This document shows, piece by piece, positions 25,403-33,898 of a stretch of DNA of 64,000 bases. The stretch is taken from the NCBI GenBank assembly GCA_965223835.1, contig CBDCXQ010000001.1, positions 5,580,001 through 5,644,000 on the forward strand. The letters are read 5' to 3'. Position 1 is the stretch's first letter, and each line of letters begins with the position of its first letter. The position numbers and the translations under genes were made by a program. This DNA is from CAVYXZ01 sp965223835. Lineage in GTDB: Bacteria > Chloroflexota > Anaerolineae > Aggregatilineales > Phototrophicaceae. The notes under the pieces are model-generated. The model was not told the DNA's origin, searched no databases, and was given only the letters and a program-made list of their open reading frames with translations.

Positions 25403-26401
25403 TCAAGCGGACCGCGCCGCAACCATCTGAATGGCGACATCAATGGCGGCAATGAGGCTGTTCTCGCTGGCGCTGCCCTGCCCGACAATATCGAAGGCTG
25501 TGCCGTGATCGACCGACGTGCGGATAATCGGCAGGCCGATGCTCACATTCACGCCTTCATCGAAGCCCAACAGCTTCATGGGGATATGTCCTTGATCGTG
25601 ATACATGGCGATGACGACATCATACTTGCCGTTGACGGTCTGCAAAAAAACCGTGTCGCCGGGCCAGGGACCGGACGCATCAATCCCCTCAGCCTTTGCC
25701 GCTTCTATTGCTGGGGTGATTTCCTCGATTTCCTGATTGCCAAACAAGCCGCTTTCGCCGGCATGGGGATTTAATCCCGCAACGGCGACGCGGGGCGCAG
25801 CAATGCCCAGCATTTTACATGCTTGATCGGCTAACCGAATGACCTTCAGCACACGGGGAGTCTGCACGCGTGCAATCGCTTCGGACAGCGCCACGTGGGT
25901 ACTCACATGCAGCACGCGCAGCTTATTGCTCACCAGCATCATCGAGACATCCGTCGCTTTTGTCAAATCGGTCAACAGTTCGGTGTGCCCGGCATAGTGA
26001 TAGCCGCCCAGATTGATGGCCTCTTTGTTGATGGGAGCCGTTACCATCGCCGCGATGTCGCCTGCCAGTGCCAACTCCGTCGCCCGCGTGATGTATTCAA
26101 CGGCGGCTTTCCCGGCAATGGCGCTGACCTGACCGGGCGCAAATGTGGCGGGGTCGGCATTTGGCAAATCGAGTACATCAATCACGCCCGGCTGACTCTG
26201 CACAGCGGCGGGTTGCGAAACAACGTTGATTCGCACATCAATCCCTAACTGCTGTGCGGTTTGCGCCAGCACTCGTTGATCGCCAATCACCAGCGGGCGG
26301 CAGTGGTCATAAAATGGGCGTGGAACCGCCAGCGTTTTGAGGATGATTTCCGGGCCGATGCTGGCCGGGTCGCCCAGCGTGATGCCAATGCATTTGGACA
26401 T
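25403..26401 (-). CDS. pdxA: 4-hydroxythreonine-4-phosphate dehydrogenase
   Basis: This NAD-dependent oxidoreductase acts in pyridoxal phosphate synthesis. The family signatures IGITLGDPASIGPEI at the start, AMVTAPINKEAINLGGYHYAGHTELL, VAVAGLNPHAGESGLFG, AMYHDQGHIPMKLLGF and IIRTSVDHGTAFDIVGQG are all present, including metal-binding histidines. Length (332 residues) is typical. The ATG at 26401 is chosen, though a TTG at 26416 precedes it. No other vitamin B6 gene is adjacent. Related PdxA-like enzymes act in other catabolic pathways, so the B6 role is likely but not certain. Confidence 0.92.
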   Translation of the reverse strand: MSKCIGITLGDPASIGPEIILKTLAVPRPFYDHCRPLVIGDQRVLAQTAQQLGIDVRINVVSQPAAVQSQPGVIDVLDLPNADPATFAPGQVSAIAGKAAVEYITRATELALAGDIAAMVTAPINKEAINLGGYHYAGHTELLTDLTKATDVSMMLVSNKLRVLHVSTHVALSEAIARVQTPRVLKVIRLADQACKMLGIAAPRVAVAGLNPHAGESGLFGNQEIEEITPAIEAAKAEGIDASGPWPGDTVFLQTVNGKYDVVIAMYHDQGHIPMKLLGFDEGVNVSIGLPIIRTSVDHGTAFDIVGQGSASENSLIAAIDVAIQMVAARSA

Positions 26402-26599
26402 GGGGTTAACTTTCAAGCAAGATTCGATTCGTCCTCCCTGTTGTACTGCGGAATCGATGCCGTCGCAATGGTGATGATGAGGTGCAGATGAATTCCATAC
26501 AACGGGCTTGAAACTTGCCCGTATACTGATATAGATTTACTATTCGAAGGGACACGTGCTGCCGTGTCCATCACTGCACAATCCATTGAGGCAAGCTGC

Positions 26600-27316
26600 A
26601 TGTTCATTGAACAACCTTTTTTTCGCCGCAACGCCGTACTCATCGCGGTAGCGGCGGGAGTCATCGTCTTTATTCTGTGGAATATCCCGCAACTGAGTTT
26701 TCTGCTGTATCCAGTGCGCTTGTTCGTGACCTTTATTCATGAAGCCGGGCATAGTCTCATGGCCGAATTTACTGGTGGGCGCGTGATTGAATTTACGGTT
26801 TTTGGCAACGGAACCGGTGTCGCCACGACTCAGGGCGGCAACCGCCTATTGATCCTACCGGCAGGTTATTTGGGTACCGCGTTCTTCGGGTCGGTGCTCT
26901 TTTATCTCACCAATACGCTGCCAATTCCGCGCAAAATCTCGCTGGCAATCGGCACGATCATCATCCTCATCGCCCTATTTTTGCACGCGACGAATATCGC
27001 CTTGTTGATTGGCCTATTGACCGGGCTGGCGTTGATTTTCCTGGGTTTGCGGGCCGGAGTCTATGCCAATGTGCTGGTGCTCAATGTGCTGGCAATTCTC
27101 ACTGGCCTGAACGCCGTGCTGGACCTGCTGTATCTGGTGCGGGCCAGTAATGCCGCGCTGGGCAACGTTCAGAACGATGCCGCCGCGTTCGCCGCCTTGA
27201 CGCCGATTCCGACAGTGATCTGGGCGATTATCTGGGCATTGTTGGCGATTTTTATGCTGGGTAGCGCCATCTGGTTTAGTGTCGTGCGCCCCGTGCGCCA
27301 GCGTGAAGTAGCCTAA
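26600..27316 (+). CDS. M50B-type membrane metallopeptidase-like protein
   Basis: This 238-residue multi-pass membrane protein contains H47-EAG-H51 in the segment FVTFIHEAGHSLMAEFTGG, the zinc-binding HExxH of M50B intramembrane proteases. Around six hydrophobic segments follow. ATG 26600 has GAGG eight bases before it and is preferred to GTG 26564. An M50 NPDG-type aspartate motif is not obvious, as is common in this M50B-like subgroup. It is two bases from the next gene, so the two are cotranscribed. Confidence 0.85.
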   Translation: MFIEQPFFRRNAVLIAVAAGVIVFILWNIPQLSFLLYPVRLFVTFIHEAGHSLMAEFTGGRVIEFTVFGNGTGVATTQGGNRLLILPAGYLGTAFFGSVLFYLTNTLPIPRKISLAIGTIIILIALFLHATNIALLIGLLTGLALIFLGLRAGVYANVLVLNVLAILTGLNAVLDLLYLVRASNAALGNVQNDAAAFAALTPIPTVIWAIIWALLAIFMLGSAIWFSVVRPVRQREVA

Positions 27317-27318
27317 TC

Positions 27319-28377
27319 ATGTGGCTGCTCTATGGTGCAACCGGATTTACCGGGACATTATTGGCGGAATATGCCGTTGAGCAAGGCATGCAACCGGTGC
27401 TTGCCGGGCGATCCGAAGAAAAATTACAATCATTGGCAACGCGGCTGGGTCTGGAATACCGCGTCTTTGGACTGGATAACCTGACCAACCTGAATGAAAA
27501 CATTCGGGACTTCGATCTGGTATTCCACGCCGCCGGACCCTTCGTCGACACCGCTGACCGCATGATGCAAGCCTGCACCCTCAGTGGCACGCACTACCTT
27601 GACATCACGGGTGAGATCGTCGTGTTCGAGCGAGGGGCCGTCTATGATGCGGTTGCTCGACAGAATAATTGTGCCGTGATTAGTGGCGTGGGCTTCGATG
27701 TCGTGCCGACCAATTGCCTGGCGCAATACGTTGCCGATCAACTGCCGGACGCGACCCACCTGGAAATCGCGGTTGATGGGTTAACCCGCATCAGTGCTGG
27801 AACTGCTCGAACCGGCGTTGTCAATGGGGCCAGCGGGGGTTGGATTCGGCGCAACGGGAAATTGATCCCCTATCCGTTGGGGAGCGGCGCGAAAATGGTG
27901 CAATTCAGTCATGGCGAACGCCACACGATGCCCATCCCCTGGGGCGATTTAGCCACAGCCTATCGCTCAACGGGCATTCCCAACATCATCACCTACATGG
28001 CGTTTCCACCGCACATCATTACCTTAAGTCGCTTTGGAGGACCCATCGGGCAATTTCTGCTGGCAATCGGGCCGGTACGCAGTCTCCTGAGTGCCCTAAC
28101 GCCGCTGCTGTTCAAAGGCCCTGATGCCGAGCAACGTGAGCAGTTTCGCGCCTATATGTGGGCACAGGCCACCAATGAGGCCGGGCAACAGGCGCAAGCG
28201 TGGCTGGAAACCCCGGAACCCTATGTATTTACCGCGCTGGCTGGATTGCTGGCGGTTGAGCGCACCTTAGCTGAGAATCCAACCGGTGTCCTGACGCCTG
28301 CCGAGGCCTTTGGTGCAGATTTTCCGCTGGCGATTGCCGGTGTGCAGCGGTACGATCATTTGCCCCGGCTTGATTAA
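27319..28377 (+). CDS. Saccharopine dehydrogenase-like NAD(P)-binding protein (trans-acting enoyl reductase family)
   Basis: This 352-residue oxidoreductase has a Rossmann start WLLYGATGFTGTLLAEYAVEQG, AGRSEEKLQSLA and VFHAAGPFVDTADRMMQAC, followed by THYLDITGE. These are signatures of saccharopine-dehydrogenase-like proteins and mycobacterial trans-acting enoyl reductases. The typical role is reduction of lipid intermediates, but the substrate here is unknown. It directly follows the M50-like gene. Confidence 0.9.
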   Translation: MWLLYGATGFTGTLLAEYAVEQGMQPVLAGRSEEKLQSLATRLGLEYRVFGLDNLTNLNENIRDFDLVFHAAGPFVDTADRMMQACTLSGTHYLDITGEIVVFERGAVYDAVARQNNCAVISGVGFDVVPTNCLAQYVADQLPDATHLEIAVDGLTRISAGTARTGVVNGASGGWIRRNGKLIPYPLGSGAKMVQFSHGERHTMPIPWGDLATAYRSTGIPNIITYMAFPPHIITLSRFGGPIGQFLLAIGPVRSLLSALTPLLFKGPDAEQREQFRAYMWAQATNEAGQQAQAWLETPEPYVFTALAGLLAVERTLAENPTGVLTPAEAFGADFPLAIAGVQRYDHLPRLD

Positions 28378-28460
28378 ATAGATGGTTTGCTGACTGCATA
28401 ATAAATTAGGGGACAAATATGGTTACCAGTCCGTATTCGTCCTATGAGTGTTTCGATTAA

Positions 28461-29108
28461 TTATCCAGCCGTCAATGGATCAACCTCACCGCTAACATTG
28501 TGCAGAATCACATCATAGATGTTTGTTTCGTTGGTCGCCGTATGAAAATCCGTTGGCTGGTTTTGCATCCATTGCGCAAGAGCTGAACCTGCCTTAGCTA
28601 ACGAGTTTGGGCTATCCCATACCGTAAAAGAGATGCGTTGATTTGTTTCAATATTGCGCAGCATGTACGCAGCACATAGCCCGGATTGTTGCTTTAGAAA
28701 AGGCAGGAGTGTTTCCTGCACCCAGTGTTGCTCTGCTTCCAGATTATTTACATTTGCTTTACCTTGATATCCCAACCGCACAATACCCGGCATTAGGTCA
28801 TTACTGAAGGCATCAACGACCTCACAGAGATGAACCTCAGTTGGGGTTGGAATGTTTTCTGAATTTTGACCAGCCTGCAACGGGGCGCTATTGATGGCAC
28901 GTCCTGCCTGTGCAGCAGCATCTGCATGAGTAAATGTTGCAAACGCAATCGCCCTATCTTGAGCTTCTGTTGTTGCCCAAATCCCTCTGACAAATCCTGG
29001 TTGTTGGCGAATGGCTGGAATCAGTCGCTTGGTGAGATTAGCTTCAGCCTCTTCGGCCTGTTCTGGTGTTGGGTTTTTAAAGATCCCAATTCGAGCTACG
29101 CTTTCCAC
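28461..29108 (-). CDS. Two-domain ABM-like (antibiotic biosynthesis monooxygenase-type) protein
   Basis: This protein of about 215 residues has two similar ferredoxin-like halves: LTKRLIPAIRQQPGFVRGIWATTE...AIAFATFTHADAAAQAG, and VQETLLPFLKQQSGLCAAYMLRN...RISFTVWDSPNSLAKAG. This looks like tandem ABM/EthD-type domains. GTG 29108 is chosen because AAGGAG lies six bases before it, whereas ATG 29135 has no ribosome site. It is divergent from a MarR regulator across a short operator-bearing gap, so it is probably the controlled gene. Confidence 0.75.
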   Translation of the reverse strand: MESVARIGIFKNPTPEQAEEAEANLTKRLIPAIRQQPGFVRGIWATTEAQDRAIAFATFTHADAAAQAGRAINSAPLQAGQNSENIPTPTEVHLCEVVDAFSNDLMPGIVRLGYQGKANVNNLEAEQHWVQETLLPFLKQQSGLCAAYMLRNIETNQRISFTVWDSPNSLAKAGSALAQWMQNQPTDFHTATNETNIYDVILHNVSGEVDPLTAG

Positions 29109-29147
29109 AAGTCTCTCCTTATACTCTTGATGCATGTTTCTGTGTTT

Positions 29148-29192
29148 AGACAGAAAAACTGTCTATATAGTAAGATATTCTGTCTTTTTGTC
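29148..29192. promoter_or_regulatory. Divergent operator/promoter region for MarR and ABM-like genes
   Basis: AGACAG-AAAAA-CTGTCT (29148-29164) is a perfect inverted repeat, and a further CTGTCT half-site lies at 29180-29185, 21 bp away. On the minus strand a TTGACA -35 (29187-29192) faces the ABM-like gene with TATATA about 19 bp on. The repeats overlap these elements, as expected for a MarR repressor. Confidence 0.65.
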
Positions 29193-29204
29193 AAGGATTT
29201 AGTG

Positions 29205-29678
29205 ATGGCAAAACCAGATCGAGGTTTCCTAATTGGGGCACTGCTGATGATCCCAAATCATAATCTATCCAAGCAGGTCACTGATAGTTATGCAGATGCA
29301 GGTTTTTCGGACCTGACTCCTGCGCATTCCGCTGTCTTCCGGTTTCTTAGCCGAGAAGGTGATCGAATTACTGATCTGGCGGAACGCGCCCACATGACAA
29401 AGCAATCAATGGGTTATCTCGTTAAGCAACTTGAAGCGAATGGTTATGTTGAACGAATTCCTGACCCTAGCGATGGTCGAGCACAGTTGGTGCGGCGGAC
29501 TGAACGCGGATGGGCGGTCAATCGGTTTGCCCGGCAAAAAGTACAGGAAATTCAGGATGAGTGGACTGAGTTACTTGGAGAAGAAAAGATGCAGCAGTTA
29601 CTTGAGAATCTGGCCGATCTTGTTAAGTTGCTTGGGGTCGAATTTGCTGGCAGTACTGCCGATGTCGATGATAATTAA
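29205..29678 (+). CDS. MarR-family transcriptional regulator
   Basis: This 157-residue winged-helix repressor shows LTPAHSAVFRFLSREGDRITDLAERAHMTKQSMGYLVKQLEANGYVERIPDPSDGRAQLVRRTERG, the complete MarR recognition helix and wing with the DxR motif. ATG 29205 follows AAGGA by seven bases. A longer frame from 28866 runs through the divergent gene and is not real. MarR proteins usually sense phenolic or oxidising compounds and control the adjacent gene, here the divergent ABM-like monooxygenase. Confidence 0.93.
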   Translation: MAKPDRGFLIGALLMIPNHNLSKQVTDSYADAGFSDLTPAHSAVFRFLSREGDRITDLAERAHMTKQSMGYLVKQLEANGYVERIPDPSDGRAQLVRRTERGWAVNRFARQKVQEIQDEWTELLGEEKMQQLLENLADLVKLLGVEFAGSTADVDDN

Positions 29679-29732
29679 CACCGAGTGTCATCTTATTTTA
29701 CCACAGGATGCTTAAAACTAATGCATCTCAGC

Positions 29733-29738
29733 TATAAT
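29733..29738 (+). promoter_or_regulatory. -10 element suggesting a leaderless transcript
   Basis: TATAAT ends six bases before the ATG at 29745, so transcription would begin at the A of the start codon. No ribosome site precedes that ATG, which agrees with leaderless translation. Confidence 0.4.
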
Positions 29739-29744
29739 AGAGAT

Positions 29745-30158
29745 ATGTCCACCAAAAACACATCAAAGAAGATGCCGCCGGATCATACCGGGGTCATGGT
29801 TTCCGCTGTCGTGATGATGATCGCCGGTTGGGTCGGTCTGTACGTGCTGGTGACGACCACCCTGCCGCGGGTGGGCCAGCGCTGGTTGTTTTTTGTCTTG
29901 CTCCACATCGCCGTGACCGGGACCGTACTGCCCTTTATTCGTTACCTGAACCTACGCTTTACGCCGGTCAATGTGCCACTGCCACCGGGCGGGGTGCTGG
30001 TGCGCCAGAGCGTGTGGATTGGCCTGTTTGTGGTGACGTGCGCCTGGTTGCAAATGCCGCGTGTGTTGAATCCGCCAATTGCTTTCTTCGTCGCTATGGC
30101 CTTTTTTGTCCTGGAAATCTTTCTCCGTACCCGGGAAATTGCGTTTGAACGTCAATGA
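29745..30158 (+). CDS. Small membrane protein upstream of selA
   Basis: This 137-residue protein of unknown family has a short polar N-terminus (MSTKNTSKKMPPDHTG) and four hydrophobic segments (MVSAVVMMIAGWVGLYVLV; WLFFVLLHIAVTGTVLPFI; VWIGLFVVTCAWLQM; IAFFVAMAFFVLEIFL). Its end overlaps the start of selA by about 20 bases, so the two are likely cotranscribed, but a role in selenium metabolism is not implied by the sequence. Confidence 0.75.
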   Translation: MSTKNTSKKMPPDHTGVMVSAVVMMIAGWVGLYVLVTTTLPRVGQRWLFFVLLHIAVTGTVLPFIRYLNLRFTPVNVPLPPGGVLVRQSVWIGLFVVTCAWLQMPRVLNPPIAFFVAMAFFVLEIFLRTREIAFERQ

Positions 30159-31509
30159 TGCCCTGCGTGCGTTGCCCGCTGTTGACAACTTGCTGAATGC
30201 AGCCGAGGCGCTGGTTGCTCAATATGGGCGACAGGCCACCGTCACCGCCTTGCGCGACACGTTGGACAAGGTGCGGACACAACTGCGTGAGGGCGAAACA
30301 CCGGCGATTGATGTTGACAGCCTGTTAGAACTGGCACAGCAGCACCTTGCCCGGCGTTTCCAGCCGATGTTAAGACCGGTCATCAACGCCACCGGGGTGA
30401 TTATCCACACCAATCTGGGACGTGCCCCCTTATCACTGGCTGCACAACAAGCCGTTGCCAAGATCGCGACGCAATATAATACGCTGGAATTTGATCTGGC
30501 GGATGGCAAACGTGGCAGCCGCTTAATCCATGCCAGAGAATTACTAAGCGAAATCACCGGTGCAGAAGCGGCACTGGTCGTCAATAACAACGCGGCAGCG
30601 CTGGTGCTCTTGTTGTCAGCACTGGCTCAAGGGCGTGAGGTCATTATCTCGCGCGGGCAACTGGTCGAAATTGGTGGCGGCTTTCGTGTACCAGAGGTGA
30701 TGGAACAGAGTGGCGCGAAACTGGTGGAGGTGGGTGCCACCAATCGGACGCGGGCGGCGGACTATGAGCAAGCGATCACCGACGAAACGGCGTTGATTAT
30801 GCGTGCCCATGCTTCCAATTTTAAATTAGTCGGTTTTACCGAAGAAACGCCGCTGGCAACCCTGGCGACCATCGCCCATCAGCATCAATGTTATCTGGTG
30901 GATGATCTGGGCAGCGGCGCATTGCTAGATACGGTCCAATTTGGATTGGAGCATGAACCAACGGTGCAAGAGAGTCTTGCTGCCGGGGCGGATCTGGTGG
31001 CATTCAGTGGCGACAAATTGCTGGGTGGACCGCAGGCCGGGATTCTAGTCGGTAAGCGCGACCTGATTGACCACCTGAAGCGGCATCCGCTGGCCCGTGC
31101 CATCCGCGCCGATAAACTGGCACTGGCCGCGCTGACGGCAACGCTCGATCATTATCGCAAAGGCGAAGCACTCGAACAGGTACCCATCTGGCGAATGATT
31201 GCCCGACCATTGGCAGATATTCAGCGAACGGCTGAACAATGGGCGGCGCAGACAGGGGGCCAGGTGGTAGCGGGTGAATCAACCGTTGGGGGCGGCAGCT
31301 TACCCGGCGCGACCCTGCCAACGGCCTTACTCGCGTTGGAGGTTGACCAACCAGACGCTTTCCTCGCCCAATTACGCCAGAACCAACCGCCGATCATCGC
31401 CCGTATTGCCGACAATCGCGTCCTTTTTGATCCGCGCACAGTGCTACCGGGGCAGGAGATTGAACTTATTCAAGGCGTGCAACAAAGTCTCCAGGCCAAT
31501 GTTAACTGA
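30139..31509 (+). CDS. selA: L-seryl-tRNA(Sec) selenium transferase
   Basis: This PLP-dependent enzyme converts seryl-tRNA(Sec) to selenocysteinyl-tRNA(Sec). It has an N-terminal helical domain, the block RPVINATGVIIHTNLGRAPLS, RGSRLIHARELLSEITGAE, and the PLP-lysine motif FSGDKLLGGPQAG with Lys293 when counted from TTG 30139, near Lys295 of E. coli SelA. The length of about 456 residues is normal. No ATG is available near the start, and TTG 30139 or 30145 is likely. selB, selC and selD are not in this window. Its presence supports UGA recoding in this genome. Confidence 0.95.
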   Translation: MRLNVNDALRALPAVDNLLNAAEALVAQYGRQATVTALRDTLDKVRTQLREGETPAIDVDSLLELAQQHLARRFQPMLRPVINATGVIIHTNLGRAPLSLAAQQAVAKIATQYNTLEFDLADGKRGSRLIHARELLSEITGAEAALVVNNNAAALVLLLSALAQGREVIISRGQLVEIGGGFRVPEVMEQSGAKLVEVGATNRTRAADYEQAITDETALIMRAHASNFKLVGFTEETPLATLATIAHQHQCYLVDDLGSGALLDTVQFGLEHEPTVQESLAAGADLVAFSGDKLLGGPQAGILVGKRDLIDHLKRHPLARAIRADKLALAALTATLDHYRKGEALEQVPIWRMIARPLADIQRTAEQWAAQTGGQVVAGESTVGGGSLPGATLPTALLALEVDQPDAFLAQLRQNQPPIIARIADNRVLFDPRTVLPGQEIELIQGVQQSLQANVN

Positions 31510-31556
31510 TCGGTATTATTTACTCAGCAGATAGCGCCCCAAAGTCGACAGCGCGA

Positions 31557-32852
31557 TCAGGCGAAACTACGAAAACTGTTGGCGTTGACGTTGGAACCCG
31601 GCAGTGAATTCAGGAATTCCTCATTACTGTCCGTCTGGCGGAACTGATTGAGTAACTGCTCATAGGCATCAGCGTAGCCGACATCAGGGTCTTCTGCCAG
31701 ATGGTCCACCATACGGCGCAGTGTATATACTCGTTGGAGAAGGTCTGGCCCCAGCAAGAGTTCCTCACGCCGCGTTGACGACTGTTCAATGTCGAACGCC
31801 GGGAACACGCGTCGTTCCTGCAATTTACGGCTCAAGTGCAGTTCCATATTACCCGTGCCCTTGAACTCTTCGTAAATCATGTCATCCATCTTGCTGCCGG
31901 TGTTGACCAGACAGGTCGCCACGATCGTCAGGCTGCCACCTTCTTCGACATTACGGGCCGCGCCGAAAATGCGTTTAGGTGGGTGGACAGCGGAGGGATC
32001 AAGACCACCGGAGAGGGTGCGACCACTGGTCGGCACGACGAGGTTATACGCCCGCGCCAGCCGGGTAATACTGTCCAGCAGAATTACGACGTGCCGTTCA
32101 CTCTCGACCAGTCGTTTCGCGCGGGCCAGTGCCATTTCCGCCACTTTGACATGATGCTGCACCGGGTCGTCAAATGTTGATGCGATCACTTCGGCATCAA
32201 CCGAGCGGTCCATATCCGTGACTTCTTCCGGGCGTTCACCAATCAACACAATCATCAAGTGAACTTCCGGGTAATTGCGGCTGATAGCGTTTGCCATCTC
32301 TTTCATCACGGTTGTTTTACCAGCTTTCGGCGGGGACACGATGAGGCCACGCTGCCCGAAACCTACTGGCGCAATCAGATTCAACATCCGCGTCGAGAGA
32401 ATGCGCGGATTGGTTTCTAGATTAAACCGTACTTCCGGGAAAATAGGTGTCAAATCTTCGAAGTGGGGCCGCCGCTTGGCTTCCTCAGGATTCAGGCCGT
32501 TAACCGCATCAACGCGCAACAGCCCGAAGTAACGCTCGGAATCTTTGGGGGAGCGAACCTGGCCGATAACCATGTCGCCGGTGCGTAGATTAAACCGCTT
32601 AATCTGCGTCTGGCTGACGTAGACATCGTTCGGCCCCGGCAAATAATGGTCAGCCCGCAGGAAACCAATACCGTCATCAACGACTTCTAAAACGCCACCC
32701 CGCAACTTATGACCGCGTTTTTCGGCTTCATTCCGTAACAGGGACAGGATTAAATCCTGCTTCTTCAGGCGGCTGAAACCATGAACGTCATCTTCCCGCG
32801 CGAGTCGGCGCAGTTCTTCCAGTGTCTTTGTTTCAAGTTGTGCAATATCCAT
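31557..32852 (-). CDS. rho: Transcription termination factor Rho
   Basis: This 431-residue hexameric RNA-dependent ATPase ends untranslated transcripts. It has the N-terminal SAP-like helices (LEELRRLAREDDV), the RNA-binding cold-shock fold (GVLEVVDDGIGFLRADHYLPGPNDVYVS), Walker A PPKAGKTTVM, Walker B HVVILLDSITRLARAYN, the Q-loop (TGSKMDDMIYEEFKGTGNMEL) and the R-loop region. It is close to standard length. GGAG lies ten bases before the ATG. It is convergent with selA, with 47 bases between stops. Confidence 0.97.
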   Translation of the reverse strand: MDIAQLETKTLEELRRLAREDDVHGFSRLKKQDLILSLLRNEAEKRGHKLRGGVLEVVDDGIGFLRADHYLPGPNDVYVSQTQIKRFNLRTGDMVIGQVRSPKDSERYFGLLRVDAVNGLNPEEAKRRPHFEDLTPIFPEVRFNLETNPRILSTRMLNLIAPVGFGQRGLIVSPPKAGKTTVMKEMANAISRNYPEVHLMIVLIGERPEEVTDMDRSVDAEVIASTFDDPVQHHVKVAEMALARAKRLVESERHVVILLDSITRLARAYNLVVPTSGRTLSGGLDPSAVHPPKRIFGAARNVEEGGSLTIVATCLVNTGSKMDDMIYEEFKGTGNMELHLSRKLQERRVFPAFDIEQSSTRREELLLGPDLLQRVYTLRRMVDHLAEDPDVGYADAYEQLLNQFRQTDSNEEFLNSLPGSNVNANSFRSFA

Positions 32853-33212
32853 AAGATGGAAACTCCAGGATTAAGTTGTCCGCAACGCAGACAGACTCAT
32901 AGGTGAGGAAAAATGTTACACGAGCGATAATCGTGCGCGTAAATGGCCGCGGCCTGAGAACCAATAATGAAAACAGGTCAAATGAAGTTTCGCTGAATTA
33001 TCTGAAGCGTGGTAAATATCCTGCGATACTCTATGATAATCACAAAAGATGATTGTCGTCAAGCTAAAATTTGGGATTTATGTCATAATTTTGGGATAAA
33101 ATCGTGGAATTTGCGATAAATAACGTTTATCTTACACTTTCTCATCAACACATCACGGGAAAATCATTATAATGTTAGAAAAAAACTAAGACATTTGGGT
33201 GGATATAACAAA
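32853..33212. other. AT-rich intergenic region with repeats
   Basis: No gene is seen in these 360 bases between divergent rho and GAF genes. There are two TTGGGAT copies (33071-33077 and 33091-33097, 20 bp apart), an inverted repeat GATAAA-TAACG-TTTATC (33115-33131), and TATAAT (33168-33173), which could serve the GAF gene. The left part would hold the rho leader and promoter, which I cannot place. Confidence 0.5.
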
Positions 33213-33821
33213 ATGGTTACGAATACGATTGGGGTTCTCCAACGGGAAAATGCGCGGCTTCAGGTTGAAAATCATGATTTGCAGCAACGCATTAATCAAA
33301 TGAATGACTTCATTGCAATTTTGAACGTCATGACGGCGGCGGAAGAGCGTGTCACCAATGATGCGGCCTTGCTGCCGCTGTTGCGTACCACATTCTTCAT
33401 GGCGCTTGATCTCATTGATGCCCCTGAAGGTTCCCTGCTGTTGCTCGATGAAGAAACGAACGAGCTAAAGTTCTTGCTGGTCAAGGGGTTATTGGCGGAA
33501 CGCCTGTTAGATTATCGCATTCCGGCGGATGAAGGCATCGCCGGTTGGGTAATCCAAAACAAGAAGCCAGCGCTGGTCCGTGATGTGCGGCATGATGGAC
33601 GCTTTTCCAACAATATCGATGAAGCGTTTAAATTTCGCACGCAATCGATTGCGGCGGTGCCGATCATTGGCGATGTGAAGATTTTTGGTGTCCTGGAAGC
33701 ATTGAACCAGCCTGTTGACGAGCCGTTTTCTGATCAAGACGTGACGTTGTTGCATCTGATCTGCCGCTTTGTTGGTGAATTGCTCATCAACGTCGAACGC
33801 TCACAGCCCACCGTGGAGTAA
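33213..33821 (+). CDS. GAF-domain sensor protein with N-terminal coiled coil
   Basis: This 202-residue cytoplasmic protein starts with a coiled coil (VLQRENARLQVENHDLQQRINQ) followed by a GAF domain: LDLIDAPEGSLLLLDEETNELKFLLVKG, IPADEGIAGWVIQNKKPALVRDV, and IAAVPIIGDVKIFGVLEALN. GAF domains bind small ligands or mediate signalling. There is no output domain, so it probably acts through a partner dimerised by the coiled coil. ATG 33213 follows GGTGG by ten bases. Confidence 0.88.
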   Translation: MVTNTIGVLQRENARLQVENHDLQQRINQMNDFIAILNVMTAAEERVTNDAALLPLLRTTFFMALDLIDAPEGSLLLLDEETNELKFLLVKGLLAERLLDYRIPADEGIAGWVIQNKKPALVRDVRHDGRFSNNIDEAFKFRTQSIAAVPIIGDVKIFGVLEALNQPVDEPFSDQDVTLLHLICRFVGELLINVERSQPTVE

Positions 33822-33898
33822 AAGCCTTGCGGTGGACAACGCTCAATCGGTGTATAATCAACGTGTGAACATTATGCGGACACTGAAGGGTGCGTTTT

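Noticed and set aside
28419..28460. A 13-codon ORF (MVTSPYSSYECFD) with AGGGGA upstream.
   Set aside because: It has no promoter or terminator of its own and ends at the convergent gene; chance cannot be excluded.
28866..29204. A long N-terminal extension of the MarR gene.
   Set aside because: It lies antisense to the ABM-like gene and across the operators; ATG 29205 has a good ribosome site and starts the usual fold.
31510..31556. A selC (tRNA-Sec) gene next to selA.
   Set aside because: The gap is only 47 bases and no tRNA-like cloverleaf or CCA-end pattern was seen there or in other gaps.
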